In this document: in pieces, positions 55,674 to 64,000 of the stretch
Layout: every line of letters starts with the position of its first letter
Position numbering within the stretch: position 1 is the first letter of the stretch
Assembly: GCF_025060755.1 (NCBI RefSeq)
Contig: NZ_JANYUY010000001.1
Coordinates: forward strand, 496,001-560,000
From: Paenibacillus doosanensis
GTDB lineage: Bacteria > Bacillota > Bacilli > Paenibacillales > NBRC-103111
Reading direction: 5' to 3'
DNA: 64,000 nt
The notes under the pieces: model-generated
Seen by the model: only the letters and a program-made list of their open reading frames with translations
Told to the model about the DNA's origin: nothing
Databases searched by the model: none
Position numbers and translations under genes: made by a program

Positions 55674-55984
55674 TTTATAGCATTCCGCCATCGAAGGAAG
55701 TATCTTACATATTAGTCATGTACAATATGTGGAACTCTTTATTTTATCTGACTTTCTTAAATTTAGGTCTTGATAACTGTGGGAAATAAAGTTGTAGACT
55801 GACCATGCTTCATTCAGCTAACTGTCAGTAATGTTTAACTACCGATTTTAATCTGTAAGTTAAATATCAGCCAATTTTCAGTAGTATAACTTCCAGTTTT
55901 ATGAAATAATCTTCTTAAGAAAGCTGCCTAATATTCCTACGGGCAAGGAAGTTTTTCGAAGTCATTTTTAATCGAGGTGTACAT
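55674..55984. other. AT-rich intergenic region in the island
   Basis: 311 bases, no ORF or clear RNA. A 17-base block at 55784-55800 resembles a block at 54027-54043 upstream of the IS remnant (15 of 17 identical, same orientation). Confidence 0.5.
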
Positions 55985-56587
55985 ATGAATAAAATGAATC
56001 TTGCTAAATCATATGATATTGACTCTCATAGAAGGGTAAATGCTACACCTGCTGAGTGGAAAATTATTGAGAGAGAAAATTTTCTGAACAAGTTACTTTC
56101 ATCGAATAAAAAAAACTTACTTGAAATTGGTGCCGGCACAGGCATTGATAGTCTTTATTTCAAGGAAAATGGCATTGAGGTAACAAGCGTTGAGTTGTCT
56201 TCCGAGATGGTGCGCTATTGCAAGGAGAGAGGACTTCAAGCATATGTCATGGACTTTTACGATTTAGATTTCGCCGATAGTACATTCGATGCTGTATATG
56301 CCCTAAATTGTCTGTTACATGTGCCTAAAAGCGAAATAGATGACGTACTTTTAGGAATCAAACGAATAATGAAACCAGATGCTCTTTTCTATATGGGATT
56401 ATATGGCGGAAAAGATTCAGAAGGGATATGGGATAATGATTGGTGTGATCCTAAACGTTTTTTTGCATCATATTCTGATAATTCAATAAGAGCGGTTGTA
56501 GGAAAACATTTTAAAGAAATAAGTTTTAACACAATTCCATTACAACATGGACAACCACATTTTCAAGCACTTACTTTACAGAAATAA
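55985..56587 (+). CDS. Class I SAM-dependent methyltransferase
   Basis: 200 residues. SAM-binding motif I is LLEIGAGTGIDSLYF (about 45-59), the motif II acid is in VTSVELSSEMVRYC, and post-motif sequences FDAVYALNCLLHVPKSEIDD and LGIKRIMKPDALFYMGL fit small-molecule methyltransferases (Methyltransf_11/25). The substrate is unknown. Composition is AT-rich like its neighbours. GAGGTG precedes the ATG. Confidence 0.85.
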   Translation: MNKMNLAKSYDIDSHRRVNATPAEWKIIERENFLNKLLSSNKKNLLEIGAGTGIDSLYFKENGIEVTSVELSSEMVRYCKERGLQAYVMDFYDLDFADSTFDAVYALNCLLHVPKSEIDDVLLGIKRIMKPDALFYMGLYGGKDSEGIWDNDWCDPKRFFASYSDNSIRAVVGKHFKEISFNTIPLQHGQPHFQALTLQK

Positions 56588-56756
56588 TAATGAAAAGTTA
56601 AATTTGCGACACCTATAGATAGATATTTAACGGGACAGACAGTGTGTAGCTTCGCAGGGTAGCTCCTATACTCATTGAAGTAACGGGCAGATTAGGAGAT
56701 ATTGTGTTAAAGTATGGATATTGAACAAATAAATTCCTGGAAGAGGAAGTGTTCTT

Positions 56757-57095
56757 GTGAAACTAAACCATCTCAACCTAACGGTCAGTGATGTTAAAGC
56801 TACAGTCGATTTCTTGGTAAAATATTTCGGATTGCAAATTGGAAACACACGCGGCAATACATTCGCCGTATTATTTGACGACGGTAGGTTAGTGCTTACC
56901 TTGATGAAAGGCAATCAAGTCAGCTACCCCAACACCTTTCATATCGGCTTCATTCAAGAAAGCGAGGATCGGGTGAACGAAATCAATCAACGTATGAAGG
57001 ATGATGGGTTTGATGTGGAGCCCCCGCAAAGATCGCACGCATGGACGTTCTATGTCCAAGCGCCTGGTGGATTTACTGTCGAGGTTCTGAGTTAA
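56757..57095 (+). CDS. VOC family protein (glyoxalase/dioxygenase fold)
   Basis: 112 residues from a GTG at 56757 with GAGGAAG upstream. LNHLNLTVSDVKATVDFLVK and YFGLQIGNTRG begin the first module; FHIGFIQESEDRVNEINQRM and FYVQAPGGFTVEVLS end the second. The metal ligands H5, H63 and E109 of a VOC site can be placed. Relatives include antibiotic-resistance and extradiol-type proteins, but no specific function is shown. It closes the AT-rich island and shares a terminator with the convergent hydrolase. Confidence 0.8.
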   Translation: MKLNHLNLTVSDVKATVDFLVKYFGLQIGNTRGNTFAVLFDDGRLVLTLMKGNQVSYPNTFHIGFIQESEDRVNEINQRMKDDGFDVEPPQRSHAWTFYVQAPGGFTVEVLS

Positions 57096-57126
57096 TTGTT
57101 TACGCTAACGGTGAACGTCAGCTTAA

Positions 57127-57183
57127 TAAAACAGCGGCAGTCTAACGCTTTATTTTCATTCCATGGCTGCCGCTGTTTTATTT
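57127..57183. terminator. Bidirectional terminator between the VOC and hydrolase genes
   Basis: 14-base perfect arms TAAAACAGCGGCAG/CTGCCGCTGTTTTA around a 26-base loop, with T-rich sequence on both strands. Confidence 0.8.
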
Positions 57184-57326
57184 TGGGAGCCAGTCTAATA
57201 CTTATTTGGCGAAGAGTCTGACGTTTCGTAATGCTAAAAGCCGCGTGGAATCAACATATCCAGTCTAGTCCGGCGCGGGATCACGCCGGACGCAGGCTTA
57301 ATGCGCCACAGATTGCTTACAAACCG

Positions 57327-58205
57327 TTAACTCCGGAGCGCTTCATCCAAAAAGCGCAGCGAAACCTGCAGCGCCTCCTCCAAATGCGGCGTCGCGCCCT
57401 GGAAAGGATGCACCGCGCCGAACGTATGATTGCCGCCGGCAACGACGGCGGTCTTATGCCGGGGCGCGCCGGCGCGCAGCGCTTCGAAGCCGGCCTGCAG
57501 CCGCGGAGAATCCTGGTCTCCCTGCACCTGCAGCACGGGAATGTTCAGCTCGGCGAGCCGCCGCACGATATCGTACCGCTCGCCGCTTGCCTTCAGATCG
57601 TCGAAATACTCGATCCGAATCGGCATCTCCTGCTTCGTTCGCGCATTCGCCACGTACGCTACGCCGTCCTTCTCCACCTGCGCTTGGAACTCGGCGGGGA
57701 ATAAATCGGCATAGGCGCTGCCGTTCCAAGTGACCAGCGCCTTCACCTGCGGATGCTCGGCGGCGAATACGATGCCGCCCGCCCCTCCCCAGCTGTGGCC
57801 CAGCAAAGCAATGCGCGACGGATCGGCCAGCTCGGCGCGAGGAAGCCCCCGCTCCAGCAGCGCGTTCAGCACAAGGCTCAAATCTTCCTGCTCGCGCGAA
57901 AACGTATTGAGCGCGAACTTGTCCAGCTCGTCGAAATCCGTTTGCCCGACGCCGTTGCAGGAAAAATTGTAGGTCACCGTATAATAGCCGTTTTCGGCAA
58001 AACGCCCGGCGATATACGGGAAGAAGCCCCAATCTTTAAACCCTTTGAAACCGTGGCTGATGAGCAGAACCGGCAGCGCCGAAGCTTCCTGCAAGCCTCC
58101 TCTTTGGATCAGACGCACGTCGCCGCGGATGAACAGCGGCTCCCCGCCGCTTAGCCGGCCGGCGTTTAATACGAATGTGTCATGAATGATGACAGATTCA
58201 CTCAT
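57327..58205 (-). CDS. Alpha/beta hydrolase family protein
   Basis: 292 residues. Nucleophile elbow GHSWGGAGG with S138, oxyanion-side motif LLISHGFKGFKDWGFFPY, and a late GGNHTFGAVHPF with the catalytic histidine. The acid is probably in QGDQDSPRL. The fold fits dienelactone hydrolase or BAAT-type esterases and peptidases; the substrate is unknown. GGAGGG precedes the ATG. No signal peptide. It is transcribed alone, divergent from the AraC gene. Confidence 0.88.
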   Translation of the reverse strand: MSESVIIHDTFVLNAGRLSGGEPLFIRGDVRLIQRGGLQEASALPVLLISHGFKGFKDWGFFPYIAGRFAENGYYTVTYNFSCNGVGQTDFDELDKFALNTFSREQEDLSLVLNALLERGLPRAELADPSRIALLGHSWGGAGGIVFAAEHPQVKALVTWNGSAYADLFPAEFQAQVEKDGVAYVANARTKQEMPIRIEYFDDLKASGERYDIVRRLAELNIPVLQVQGDQDSPRLQAGFEALRAGAPRHKTAVVAGGNHTFGAVHPFQGATPHLEEALQVSLRFLDEALRS

Positions 58206-58362
58206 CGCAATCCCTCCTGATTGTCAATCGCTTCCTATCCATGTATATCATACAGGAAAGCGCCGGCGTTTCCCATGGCACGGGGAGGAAATATTTACCT
58301 GAATGCCCCGTTATGATACTCTGATCATAAACCGCATTTTTTTCCGAAAGTCGGTGCAAAAA

Positions 58363-59208
58363 ATGAAGGATCATTTTTTCTTTCCCGGTTTTTTCACTTC
58401 TTTCCACGTTTGGAGCATTCTCTATAAAAATGCGGAGAAAGGCTCCGTCTATCCGAATCACAAGCATCCGATGTTCGAGATTTTATACGTCGAGACGGGC
58501 GAGATGAGCGAGTGGGTGAACGGCGTCGAGTACAGGCTGCGCGCAGGCGATTTTATTCTGGTTAACTCCGGTGTTCTGCATTATCCGGAAGCGCATGAGG
58601 AAAGCCGCTTCTTCAATTTTCATTTCGATGTGGAGCCCCGCGAGGTGCACTCTTTGTTTCACCAAATGCGCAGACCTATCGTCAGCATGCGCCAAACGCC
58701 CGAGATCGAAGCGGAAATCCGCCAATCCATGCAAAGGCTGATCGAATTGTTCCGGACGCAGGACGAGCTCGCTTTTACCCAAAAGATGATGATGCAGTCG
58801 ATCATGATGCAGTTCCTCGCGTTTCTGATCGAAAAGATCGTCATCCCCGAAATGAACGACGACTCCCCCGCCTCAAACTCCAAGCATTTGATCGCCACGG
58901 AAGCCGCTTATTTGCTCGAAACGTACGGAGGGTCGGAGAGGCTGCTCATCGCCGAGCTGTCCGAGAAGCTGCATGTGCACCGCAACTATATTACAAGCTG
59001 CTTCAAGCAGGTGTACGGCATGTCGCCGAAGCATTACTTGACGAAGGTCAGGGTCGAGAAGGCGAAGAAGCTGCTGCAGGAGACGACGATGTCCGTGGAG
59101 GAAATCGCGGAAGAGCTGACGTTCTCGTCATCCGCTTATTTCTGCAAGTTTTTCCGCATGCAGGTCGGTTCGACGCCGTTTCAATACCGCTCAGGCATTA
59201 AGGCGTAG
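58363..59208 (+). CDS. AraC family transcriptional regulator
   Basis: 281 residues from the ATG at 58363; the frame is open to 58303, and a GTG at 58354 is also possible. An N-terminal cupin (about 15-95) has HKHPMFEILYVETGEMSEWV and LRAGDFILVNSGVLHYP. The C-terminal HTH pair is LLIAELSEKLHVHRNYITSC and MSVEEIAEELTFSSSAYFCK, ending FFRMQVGSTPFQYR. It probably senses a sugar and controls the following solute-binding protein/GH43 operon on the same strand, from which a terminator and a promoter separate it. Confidence 0.92.
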   Translation: MKDHFFFPGFFTSFHVWSILYKNAEKGSVYPNHKHPMFEILYVETGEMSEWVNGVEYRLRAGDFILVNSGVLHYPEAHEESRFFNFHFDVEPREVHSLFHQMRRPIVSMRQTPEIEAEIRQSMQRLIELFRTQDELAFTQKMMMQSIMMQFLAFLIEKIVIPEMNDDSPASNSKHLIATEAAYLLETYGGSERLLIAELSEKLHVHRNYITSCFKQVYGMSPKHYLTKVRVEKAKKLLQETTMSVEEIAEELTFSSSAYFCKFFRMQVGSTPFQYRSGIKA

Positions 59209-59231
59209 CCTCTTGCTCCAGTTCAAGCAAA

Positions 59232-59264
59232 CCGCTTGGGGAAGCTGTTTCCGAGCGGCTTTTT
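59232..59264 (+). terminator. Terminator of the AraC gene
   Basis: CCGCTTGGGGAA/TTTCCGAGCGG arms with a GCTG loop followed by CTTTTT. Confidence 0.85.
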
Positions 59265-59421
59265 GTGCGCACTCGATTAGGAAGGAGCCTGTCCGTCAAT
59301 GCCGCCGCCGCATCAGCCGCCTCACGCGTGCAATCGCGATAGGACTTTCGTTGCGCGGGGGATCTTCCCTATTACCGCTTACTCTGTGTGCAAAAGTGTT
59401 ATTTTAGCCTGCTTTTTTCAA

Positions 59422-59451
59422 TTGTTGGCAAGCAAAAGGCAGTGATACTAT
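59422..59451 (+). promoter_or_regulatory. Promoter of the solute-binding protein/GH43 operon
   Basis: TTGTTG (59422-59427), an 18-base spacer and TACTAT (59446-59451); the ATG follows 45 bases later. Confidence 0.5.
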
Positions 59452-59496
59452 TATTCATAAATCGCTTACAACACAATATTCAAGGGGGATTGCAAA

Positions 59497-60813
59497 ATGG
59501 AAGCACGTGTATGCCAAGCGGCAGCCGCCGTCTTCGTCGCCTTCATGGTTCTGGCAGGATGCAGCAGCAGCTTAAACGAGCCGCAAGCAGCGGGCAAGGA
59601 GCAGGGTCAAACCGCCGAAGCGACGACGAAATCCGAAGAACCCGTCAAACTGCTGCTCGCCCAAAAGTGGTCGGAAATCAACGATGCCGATTTTCAAACG
59701 CTGATTGTCGAACCGCTGGCGAAGCAATATCCGAATATTCAGATCGAGATGCTTAAAGGCGAAAATATTAAAGAAATGATTGCCGCCGGCACAGTTCCCG
59801 ATCTTGTAGCGACCTGGGTCAATCTGATTCCCGACTATCAAGAGCTGGGACTGGTCGAGGATATGACGCCGCTGATCAAGAAGCATAGCCTGGATTTGGG
59901 CCGGTTCGAGGCCACTTATTTGGATACGATCCGCGGATACGACAACGGCGGGCTCGTCGCCCTCCCGTACGATGCCAATTTTAACGCGATTTATTATAAC
60001 AAAGATATTTTCGATAAATTCGGGGTCGATTATCCGAAGGACGGGATGACCTGGGAAGAGACGATCGAGCTCGCCAAAAAGGTAAGCCGCGAGGATCAGG
60101 GCGTGCGCTACCGCGGGCTGGAAGCCGACGGCTACGGAAAGCTGGCGCTCCAGGAAGCGCTGCCGACGATCAAGGACGGCAAGTCCAACTTCAATAACGA
60201 CGAATGGAAGCATGTGCTGGAGCTCGCAAGAAGCATCGAGGCGATCCCGTCCAACGAGCCGGTGCCGGACGTGCATCCGCGCAACCAATTTATGAAGGAT
60301 CGCAATCTGGCGATGTTCGCGACCGGCAATAACTTCAACCTGCTGCAGGGCGACGCGGCCAAAGGGCTGAACTGGGACATCGCCCAGTATCCGAGCAACC
60401 CGGATAAGCCTAATGTTGCCGGCATGGTCGACGAGCACGTCGCTTTCGTCACCAAGGCGAGCAAGCACAAGGACGAGGCGTTCAAAGTGATCGAAATTTT
60501 GACGTCGGACGAAATACAGAAGAAATTGACGCGCGCTTCCGGCAAATTGTCGGTGCTGAAGGATGCTTCGATCCGCCGCGAGCTCGGTGCGGATATGCCG
60601 ATTTTGCAGGGCAAGCATTTGGACGCGATTTTCAAAGGCACGTACGTTCCCGCTTATACGGCGACTAGCAAATATCCCGATGCGGGCAAAATCGTCAGCG
60701 AACAGGTGACCAAATATTTGGCGGGCGAGCAGGATGTTAATACGACGCTCCGCGTAGCCGACGAGGGCCTGCAAAATCATATTCGCCAGATCGACGCCGG
60801 TGCGGGCAAGTAA
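59497..60813 (+). CDS. Extracellular sugar-binding lipoprotein (ABC solute-binding protein, family 1)
   Basis: 438 residues. The signal peptide ends in the lipobox VLAGC, with the lipid-modified cysteine at 22. The mature part is a typical family 1 fold: VKLLLAQKWSEINDADFQTL, IKEMIAAGTVPDLVATWVNL, VALPYDANFNAIYYNKDIFD and GMVDEHVAFVTKASKHKDEA. AAGGGGG precedes the ATG. It lies in an operon with a GH43 enzyme but no permease or ATPase genes are near, so it must use transport components encoded elsewhere. Confidence 0.93.
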   Translation: MEARVCQAAAAVFVAFMVLAGCSSSLNEPQAAGKEQGQTAEATTKSEEPVKLLLAQKWSEINDADFQTLIVEPLAKQYPNIQIEMLKGENIKEMIAAGTVPDLVATWVNLIPDYQELGLVEDMTPLIKKHSLDLGRFEATYLDTIRGYDNGGLVALPYDANFNAIYYNKDIFDKFGVDYPKDGMTWEETIELAKKVSREDQGVRYRGLEADGYGKLALQEALPTIKDGKSNFNNDEWKHVLELARSIEAIPSNEPVPDVHPRNQFMKDRNLAMFATGNNFNLLQGDAAKGLNWDIAQYPSNPDKPNVAGMVDEHVAFVTKASKHKDEAFKVIEILTSDEIQKKLTRASGKLSVLKDASIRRELGADMPILQGKHLDAIFKGTYVPAYTATSKYPDAGKIVSEQVTKYLAGEQDVNTTLRVADEGLQNHIRQIDAGAGK

Positions 60814-60868
60814 CCGAATCGCGCGACTCCGGGCGTGGGACCATCAATAGGCAAAGGAGAATGACCAT

Positions 60869-62293
60869 ATGCTGTACAACGGTTCTTTATGGAAAGATAC
60901 GAGCGGCCAGCCCTTGCACGCTCACGGCGGGGGCATGCTTCAATCCGGGCCGTACATCTACTGGTTCGGGGAAAACCGGCAGGGGCGCAAACGCGTCTCC
61001 TGCTATCGCACGACGGACATGACGAATTGGGAATTTCGCGGCGATGTGCTGACGCTGGATTCGAGGTTTCTGCCGATCGACATGCGGACGTCCCCGGAGC
61101 TTGTCACCGATAAGGAGACGGGGCGCGGGGCGAATATCGAACGGCCGAAGGTCATCTACAACGCCGCGACCGGCAAATACGTCATGTGGATGCATTGGGA
61201 GAACGGCCAGGACTACGGAGCGGCCCGCTGCGCGATCGCCAGCTGCGACACCGTCGACGGAGATTACGTGTATCACGGCAGCTTTAACCCGTCGGGAGCG
61301 ATGTCGCGGGACTGCACGCTGTTCGTCGACGACGACGGCGCGGCCTACTTCATCTCGGCGGCGCGGGACAACGCCGATCTGCATATGTACCGGCTCAGCG
61401 ACGACTATCTCGCTATCGACGAGCATGTCCGTACGTTATGGCCCGGTCAATACCGGGAAGCCCCCGCGCTTGTCAAGCGCAACGGCGTTTATTTCATGAT
61501 CAGCTCGGGCTGTACGGGCTGGGAGCCGAACCAAGGCAAATACGCCTATTCCCGCAGCCTCACCGGCCGCTGGTCCGGCCTGCTGGACTTCGGCGGGCCG
61601 ACGACCTACGATACGCAGCCGACCTTTATCCTGCCGCTGCAAGGCGAAGCCGGCACAAGCTATTGGTACGTCGGAGACCGCTGGCATCCGGGGGACTATC
61701 ACCGGTCGTCCTATGCGATACTGCCCATTCGCTTTCCCGACGACACGACGATGACGCTGCTGTGGAGCGATGAGGTAAAGGTCAATTCCGCAGAGGAGAG
61801 CGGAGACGGTACGGGGGCGGGCGCCTCTCACACGGAGCTTGCGTCTGCCGGCGGCTACGTCCGCATCTTGAACCGCTCTCGCCGCTATTTGGCCGCCGAG
61901 GACGACAGCTCGGACGCACTGATCGCCGAGACGCTGGCGTACGATTCCACGCGCCAGCACTGGCTGCTCGAGCAGACGGCGGACGGATATGTCCGCATCG
62001 TGAGCAAGGCGAGCGGGCGCTGCCTCGAAGCCGTGCGGACGCCGGATCGCTCCATGCCCGTCGAGCTTGCGCTGCGCCCCCGCGCCGACGGCGACGGCCA
62101 GCTCTGGCAGTTCGCCGCGGTAGAGAGCGGCGGCTGGTCCGCCGTCATCAGCCGCGCAACCGGGCTGATGCTGACCATGGGCGGCGAACGCAGCGGCAGG
62201 CTGACGGCCGCTCCGAAGCATGAGGACGGCGCCGCCCTCCGCAGCCAAAGCTTCCTGATCACGCCGCATTATGGCGTGTCTGATCATACATAG
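60869..62293 (+). CDS. Glycoside hydrolase family 43 (exo-beta-1,3-galactanase-like, subfamily 24) with ricin-type lectin module
   Basis: 474 residues. The five-bladed propeller (about 1-310) starts LHAHGGGMLQSGPYIYWFGE. By comparison with the fungal exo-beta-1,3-galactanase Pc1,3Gal43A, E91 (ANIERPKVIYN), E197 (YREAPALVKRNG, general acid) and Q250 (YDTQPTFILPL) occupy the catalytic positions, with the base replaced by glutamine as in subfamily 24. A C-terminal beta-trefoil (about 325-465) has YVRILNRSRRYLAAEDDSS and YVRIVSKASGRCLEAV, with QHWLLEQ and QLWQFAA as QxW-like repeats (CBM13). No signal peptide is present, so it probably acts on imported galacto-oligosaccharides in the cytoplasm. 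AAAGGAGAAT precedes the ATG. Confidence 0.85.
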   Translation: MLYNGSLWKDTSGQPLHAHGGGMLQSGPYIYWFGENRQGRKRVSCYRTTDMTNWEFRGDVLTLDSRFLPIDMRTSPELVTDKETGRGANIERPKVIYNAATGKYVMWMHWENGQDYGAARCAIASCDTVDGDYVYHGSFNPSGAMSRDCTLFVDDDGAAYFISAARDNADLHMYRLSDDYLAIDEHVRTLWPGQYREAPALVKRNGVYFMISSGCTGWEPNQGKYAYSRSLTGRWSGLLDFGGPTTYDTQPTFILPLQGEAGTSYWYVGDRWHPGDYHRSSYAILPIRFPDDTTMTLLWSDEVKVNSAEESGDGTGAGASHTELASAGGYVRILNRSRRYLAAEDDSSDALIAETLAYDSTRQHWLLEQTADGYVRIVSKASGRCLEAVRTPDRSMPVELALRPRADGDGQLWQFAAVESGGWSAVISRATGLMLTMGGERSGRLTAAPKHEDGAALRSQSFLITPHYGVSDHT

Positions 62294-62328
62294 CTTAGCT
62301 TCTCCGCTCCCGGCAGCCGCCCGCTGAG

Positions 62329-62380
62329 CAAACGGAGGGCCCTCTCTCGTTTGCAAGAAAGGGCCCTTCGCTCGTTTGTT
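62329..62380. terminator. Terminator between the GH43 and DinB genes
   Basis: CAAACG.AGGGCCCT and AGGGCCCT.CG.TCGTTTG arms form a long imperfect hairpin between convergent genes. Confidence 0.75.
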
Positions 62381-62876
62381 ACACGGGGGCTTCCATTCCT
62401 AAAGCCGCCCACTCTTCTTTGGTCGGACCGTACACTCCGGTTACAGGCAGGCCCGCTTGACGCATCAAAATCGTCAATTGCCCGCGGTGATGAATTTCGT
62501 GCTTCTGGAATACATGCAGAGTCAATCCGTTTTTCCAGGGCTGGCCGAAAACCGTCGCCGTCTCTTGCAGCTTGGCATCGGTCCACTGATTACGGACCGC
62601 GTCAATCAGAGACTGTGAAGCGGCCCGGTAAGCTTCGGCAATCGCCGCTGCCGACGACGGGGCTTCGCTGCGCTCATCCGGCGCCTCGAACTTAAGTCCG
62701 GTCGGATGGAGCAGTCCCCCGCTCGGCACCAAATGCCAGGCAAGATGACCTAGAGTCCGGTATCCCGGAGCTATTTCCCGGTTAAGCGATTCATCCGTCA
62801 AAGCATAGAGCAGCTTTTGCGTATTGGCCGATTCCTGGCCGTATTCCTCGATAAATTGTTGAATGGTCGTAAACAT
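62379..62876 (-). CDS. DinB family protein
   Basis: 165 residues, a four-helix bundle. Putative metal-binding histidines are H44 or H48 (LGHLAWHLV), H126 and H130 (KHEIHHRGQL), the usual HxxxH of the family. DinB-like proteins include thiol transferases and stress proteins; no function is assigned. GGAGGCG lies upstream of the ATG. Confidence 0.88.
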   Translation of the reverse strand: MFTTIQQFIEEYGQESANTQKLLYALTDESLNREIAPGYRTLGHLAWHLVPSGGLLHPTGLKFEAPDERSEAPSSAAAIAEAYRAASQSLIDAVRNQWTDAKLQETATVFGQPWKNGLTLHVFQKHEIHHRGQLTILMRQAGLPVTGVYGPTKEEWAALGMEAPV

Positions 62877-63034
62877 AAGTAAACGCCTCCCTGAAATAGT
62901 TGTGTCAGTTCTCGTTCATTATCTGAGCTGCAGCAGGTCCGGCAACATCCCGCCGCTCCAAACGGACTCTTTGCTTCAACTATACAACAGCTTTACTGAC
63001 AACAGTATGTCAGGATACGCTCCGCTTTATTTAA

Positions 63035-64000
63035 TTATAATTCAACAACCGCTTTAATGACACCCGTCTCCGGCTTCAGCCACGATTCATAGGCATCTAT
63101 CATCTCATCGAAGCCGGCCCGATGCGTAATGAACGAAGACGTATCGATACGGCCGCCGCGGAGGCTGTCGAGCACATGCTCGAAGTCGGCCCGGGTCGCG
63201 TTGCGGCTGCTGATTATCGACATTTCCCGCTTGTGGAATTCGGGATCGCTGAAGGCGATATCGGATTTCACCAAGCCGACGTATACGAGCCTCCCGCCGT
63301 GAGACACATATTGGACGGCGCCCTCCATCGATTTGGCGTTGCCCGTCGCATCGAACACTGCGGTCGGATAATCGCCTCCCGTCATATCCGCAATCTGCTG
63401 CAGCGGGTTTTCCTTCGCATTGACGATGTAATCGGCCGGCGCCCACTCTTTGCAGTACTGAAGCCGCTCTTCATTGATATCGAGCGCGATGACCCGGGCC
63501 CCCGCCAGCTTGGCGAATTTCATGACGCCCAGACCGATCGGTCCGGCACCGATAACCAGCGCGAATTCGCCCGGGACGATCTGCGCCCGGCGAACCGCAT
63601 GAGCGCCGATGCTGAAGCATTCTACGATCGCCGTCTGATCGTAGCCGAGCCCTTCGGCGGACAGCAGATGATCCGCCGGAACGGTCATATATTCGCGCAT
63701 CCCGCCGTCCTGATGCACGCCGAGCACGCTCATCTTTACGCAGCAGTTCGGCTTGCCGCTGCGGCAGGCGACGCATTCGCCGCATTCGAGATACGGAATG
63801 ACCGCTACCGTATCGCCCGCCTTAAGTCCTTGAGCGTTCGCGCCAATCTCTATCACCTCTCCGGCAAGCTCATGCCCCAATACGCGCGGGTACACAAAGT
63901 AAGGCTGATTGCCCCGGTACGCGTGCAAGTCGGTGCCGCAAATCCCAATCCGCCGGATGCGAATTAACGCTTCACCGGGTGCCGCCTCCGGTTTCTCCGT
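63035..64000 (-). CDS. Zinc-dependent alcohol dehydrogenase, MDR family (5' end beyond window)
   Basis: The last 321 codons are in the window; the reading frame continues through 64000. Catalytic zinc residues are in IRRIGICGTDLHAYRG and VLGHELAGEV. The structural zinc site is CGECVACRSGKPNCC. The NAD(P)-binding motif is ALVIGAGPIGLGVMKFAK. It resembles sugar-alcohol, L-threonine or galactonate dehydrogenases of the MDR group. The gene stops without a clear terminator. The neighbouring upstream gene is outside the window. Confidence 0.92.
   Translation of the reverse strand, partial: TEKPEAAPGEALIRIRRIGICGTDLHAYRGNQPYFVYPRVLGHELAGEVIEIGANAQGLKAGDTVAVIPYLECGECVACRSGKPNCCVKMSVLGVHQDGGMREYMTVPADHLLSAEGLGYDQTAIVECFSIGAHAVRRAQIVPGEFALVIGAGPIGLGVMKFAKLAGARVIALDINEERLQYCKEWAPADYIVNAKENPLQQIADMTGGDYPTAVFDATGNAKSMEGAVQYVSHGGRLVYVGLVKSDIAFSDPEFHKREMSIISSRNATRADFEHVLDSLRGGRIDTSSFITHRAGFDEMIDAYESWLKPETGVIKAVVEL

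Overview
The window reads as chromosome of a spore-forming, monoderm Firmicute, most likely Paenibacillaceae. The evidence is a moderately high GC content in most genes, strong AGGAGG-type ribosome binding sites, a GerA-family germination operon, GlpP antitermination control of glycerol genes, several AraC regulators and many carbohydrate ABC proteins. No rRNA, tRNA or CRISPR array was seen. All calls come from reading the sequence; no database search was run.

Layout. 1-7.3 kb: end of an MFS transporter, a divergent HisG-like protein, a 1446-residue secreted beta-helix protein, an AraC regulator and a cysteine dioxygenase. 7.6-13.9 kb: HAD hydrolase, a broken histidine phosphatase, PadR with a multidrug exporter, LysR with a PHP histidinol phosphatase, and a glyoxalase-like protein. 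13.9-18 kb: glycerol block (glpK, glpD, glpP), with overlapping divergent promoters and a terminator in the glpD leader. 18.2-20.3 kb: two-component system. 20.5-33 kb: an eight-gene minus-strand carbohydrate operon. It holds one MsmK/UgpC-type ATPase, one giant solute-binding protein, two separate permease pairs, a beta-propeller/TPR/YIP1 membrane protein and a secreted DUF5696 protein. This is the most unusual unit in the window.

33-40.5 kb: an ABC exporter and a five-gene spore germination operon with two GerAB subunits and a small two-helix protein. 40.7-49.3 kb: a secreted protein of unknown function, an RND efflux pump with its adaptor, a sporulation-type histidine kinase, and a cheX gene behind a c-di-GMP-I riboswitch and terminator. 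49.7-54 kb: a DedA protein with a PmtA-like methyltransferase, and a GntR/ABC-2 operon with a symmetric operator. 54-57.1 kb: a degraded IS3-family element followed by a small AT-rich island (P-loop kinase, methyltransferase, VOC protein) that looks horizontally acquired. 57.3-64 kb: alpha/beta hydrolase, AraC regulator, an orphan sugar-binding lipoprotein with a signal-less GH43 enzyme, a DinB protein and the 3' part of a zinc alcohol dehydrogenase.

Themes. Plant or microbial polysaccharide use dominates (beta-helix enzyme, two solute-binding systems, DUF5696, GH43, AraC regulators). A modular intergenic repeat family with terminal inverted repeats occurs at least three times between 9.6 and 20.5 kb, with a possible short relative at 42.6 kb.
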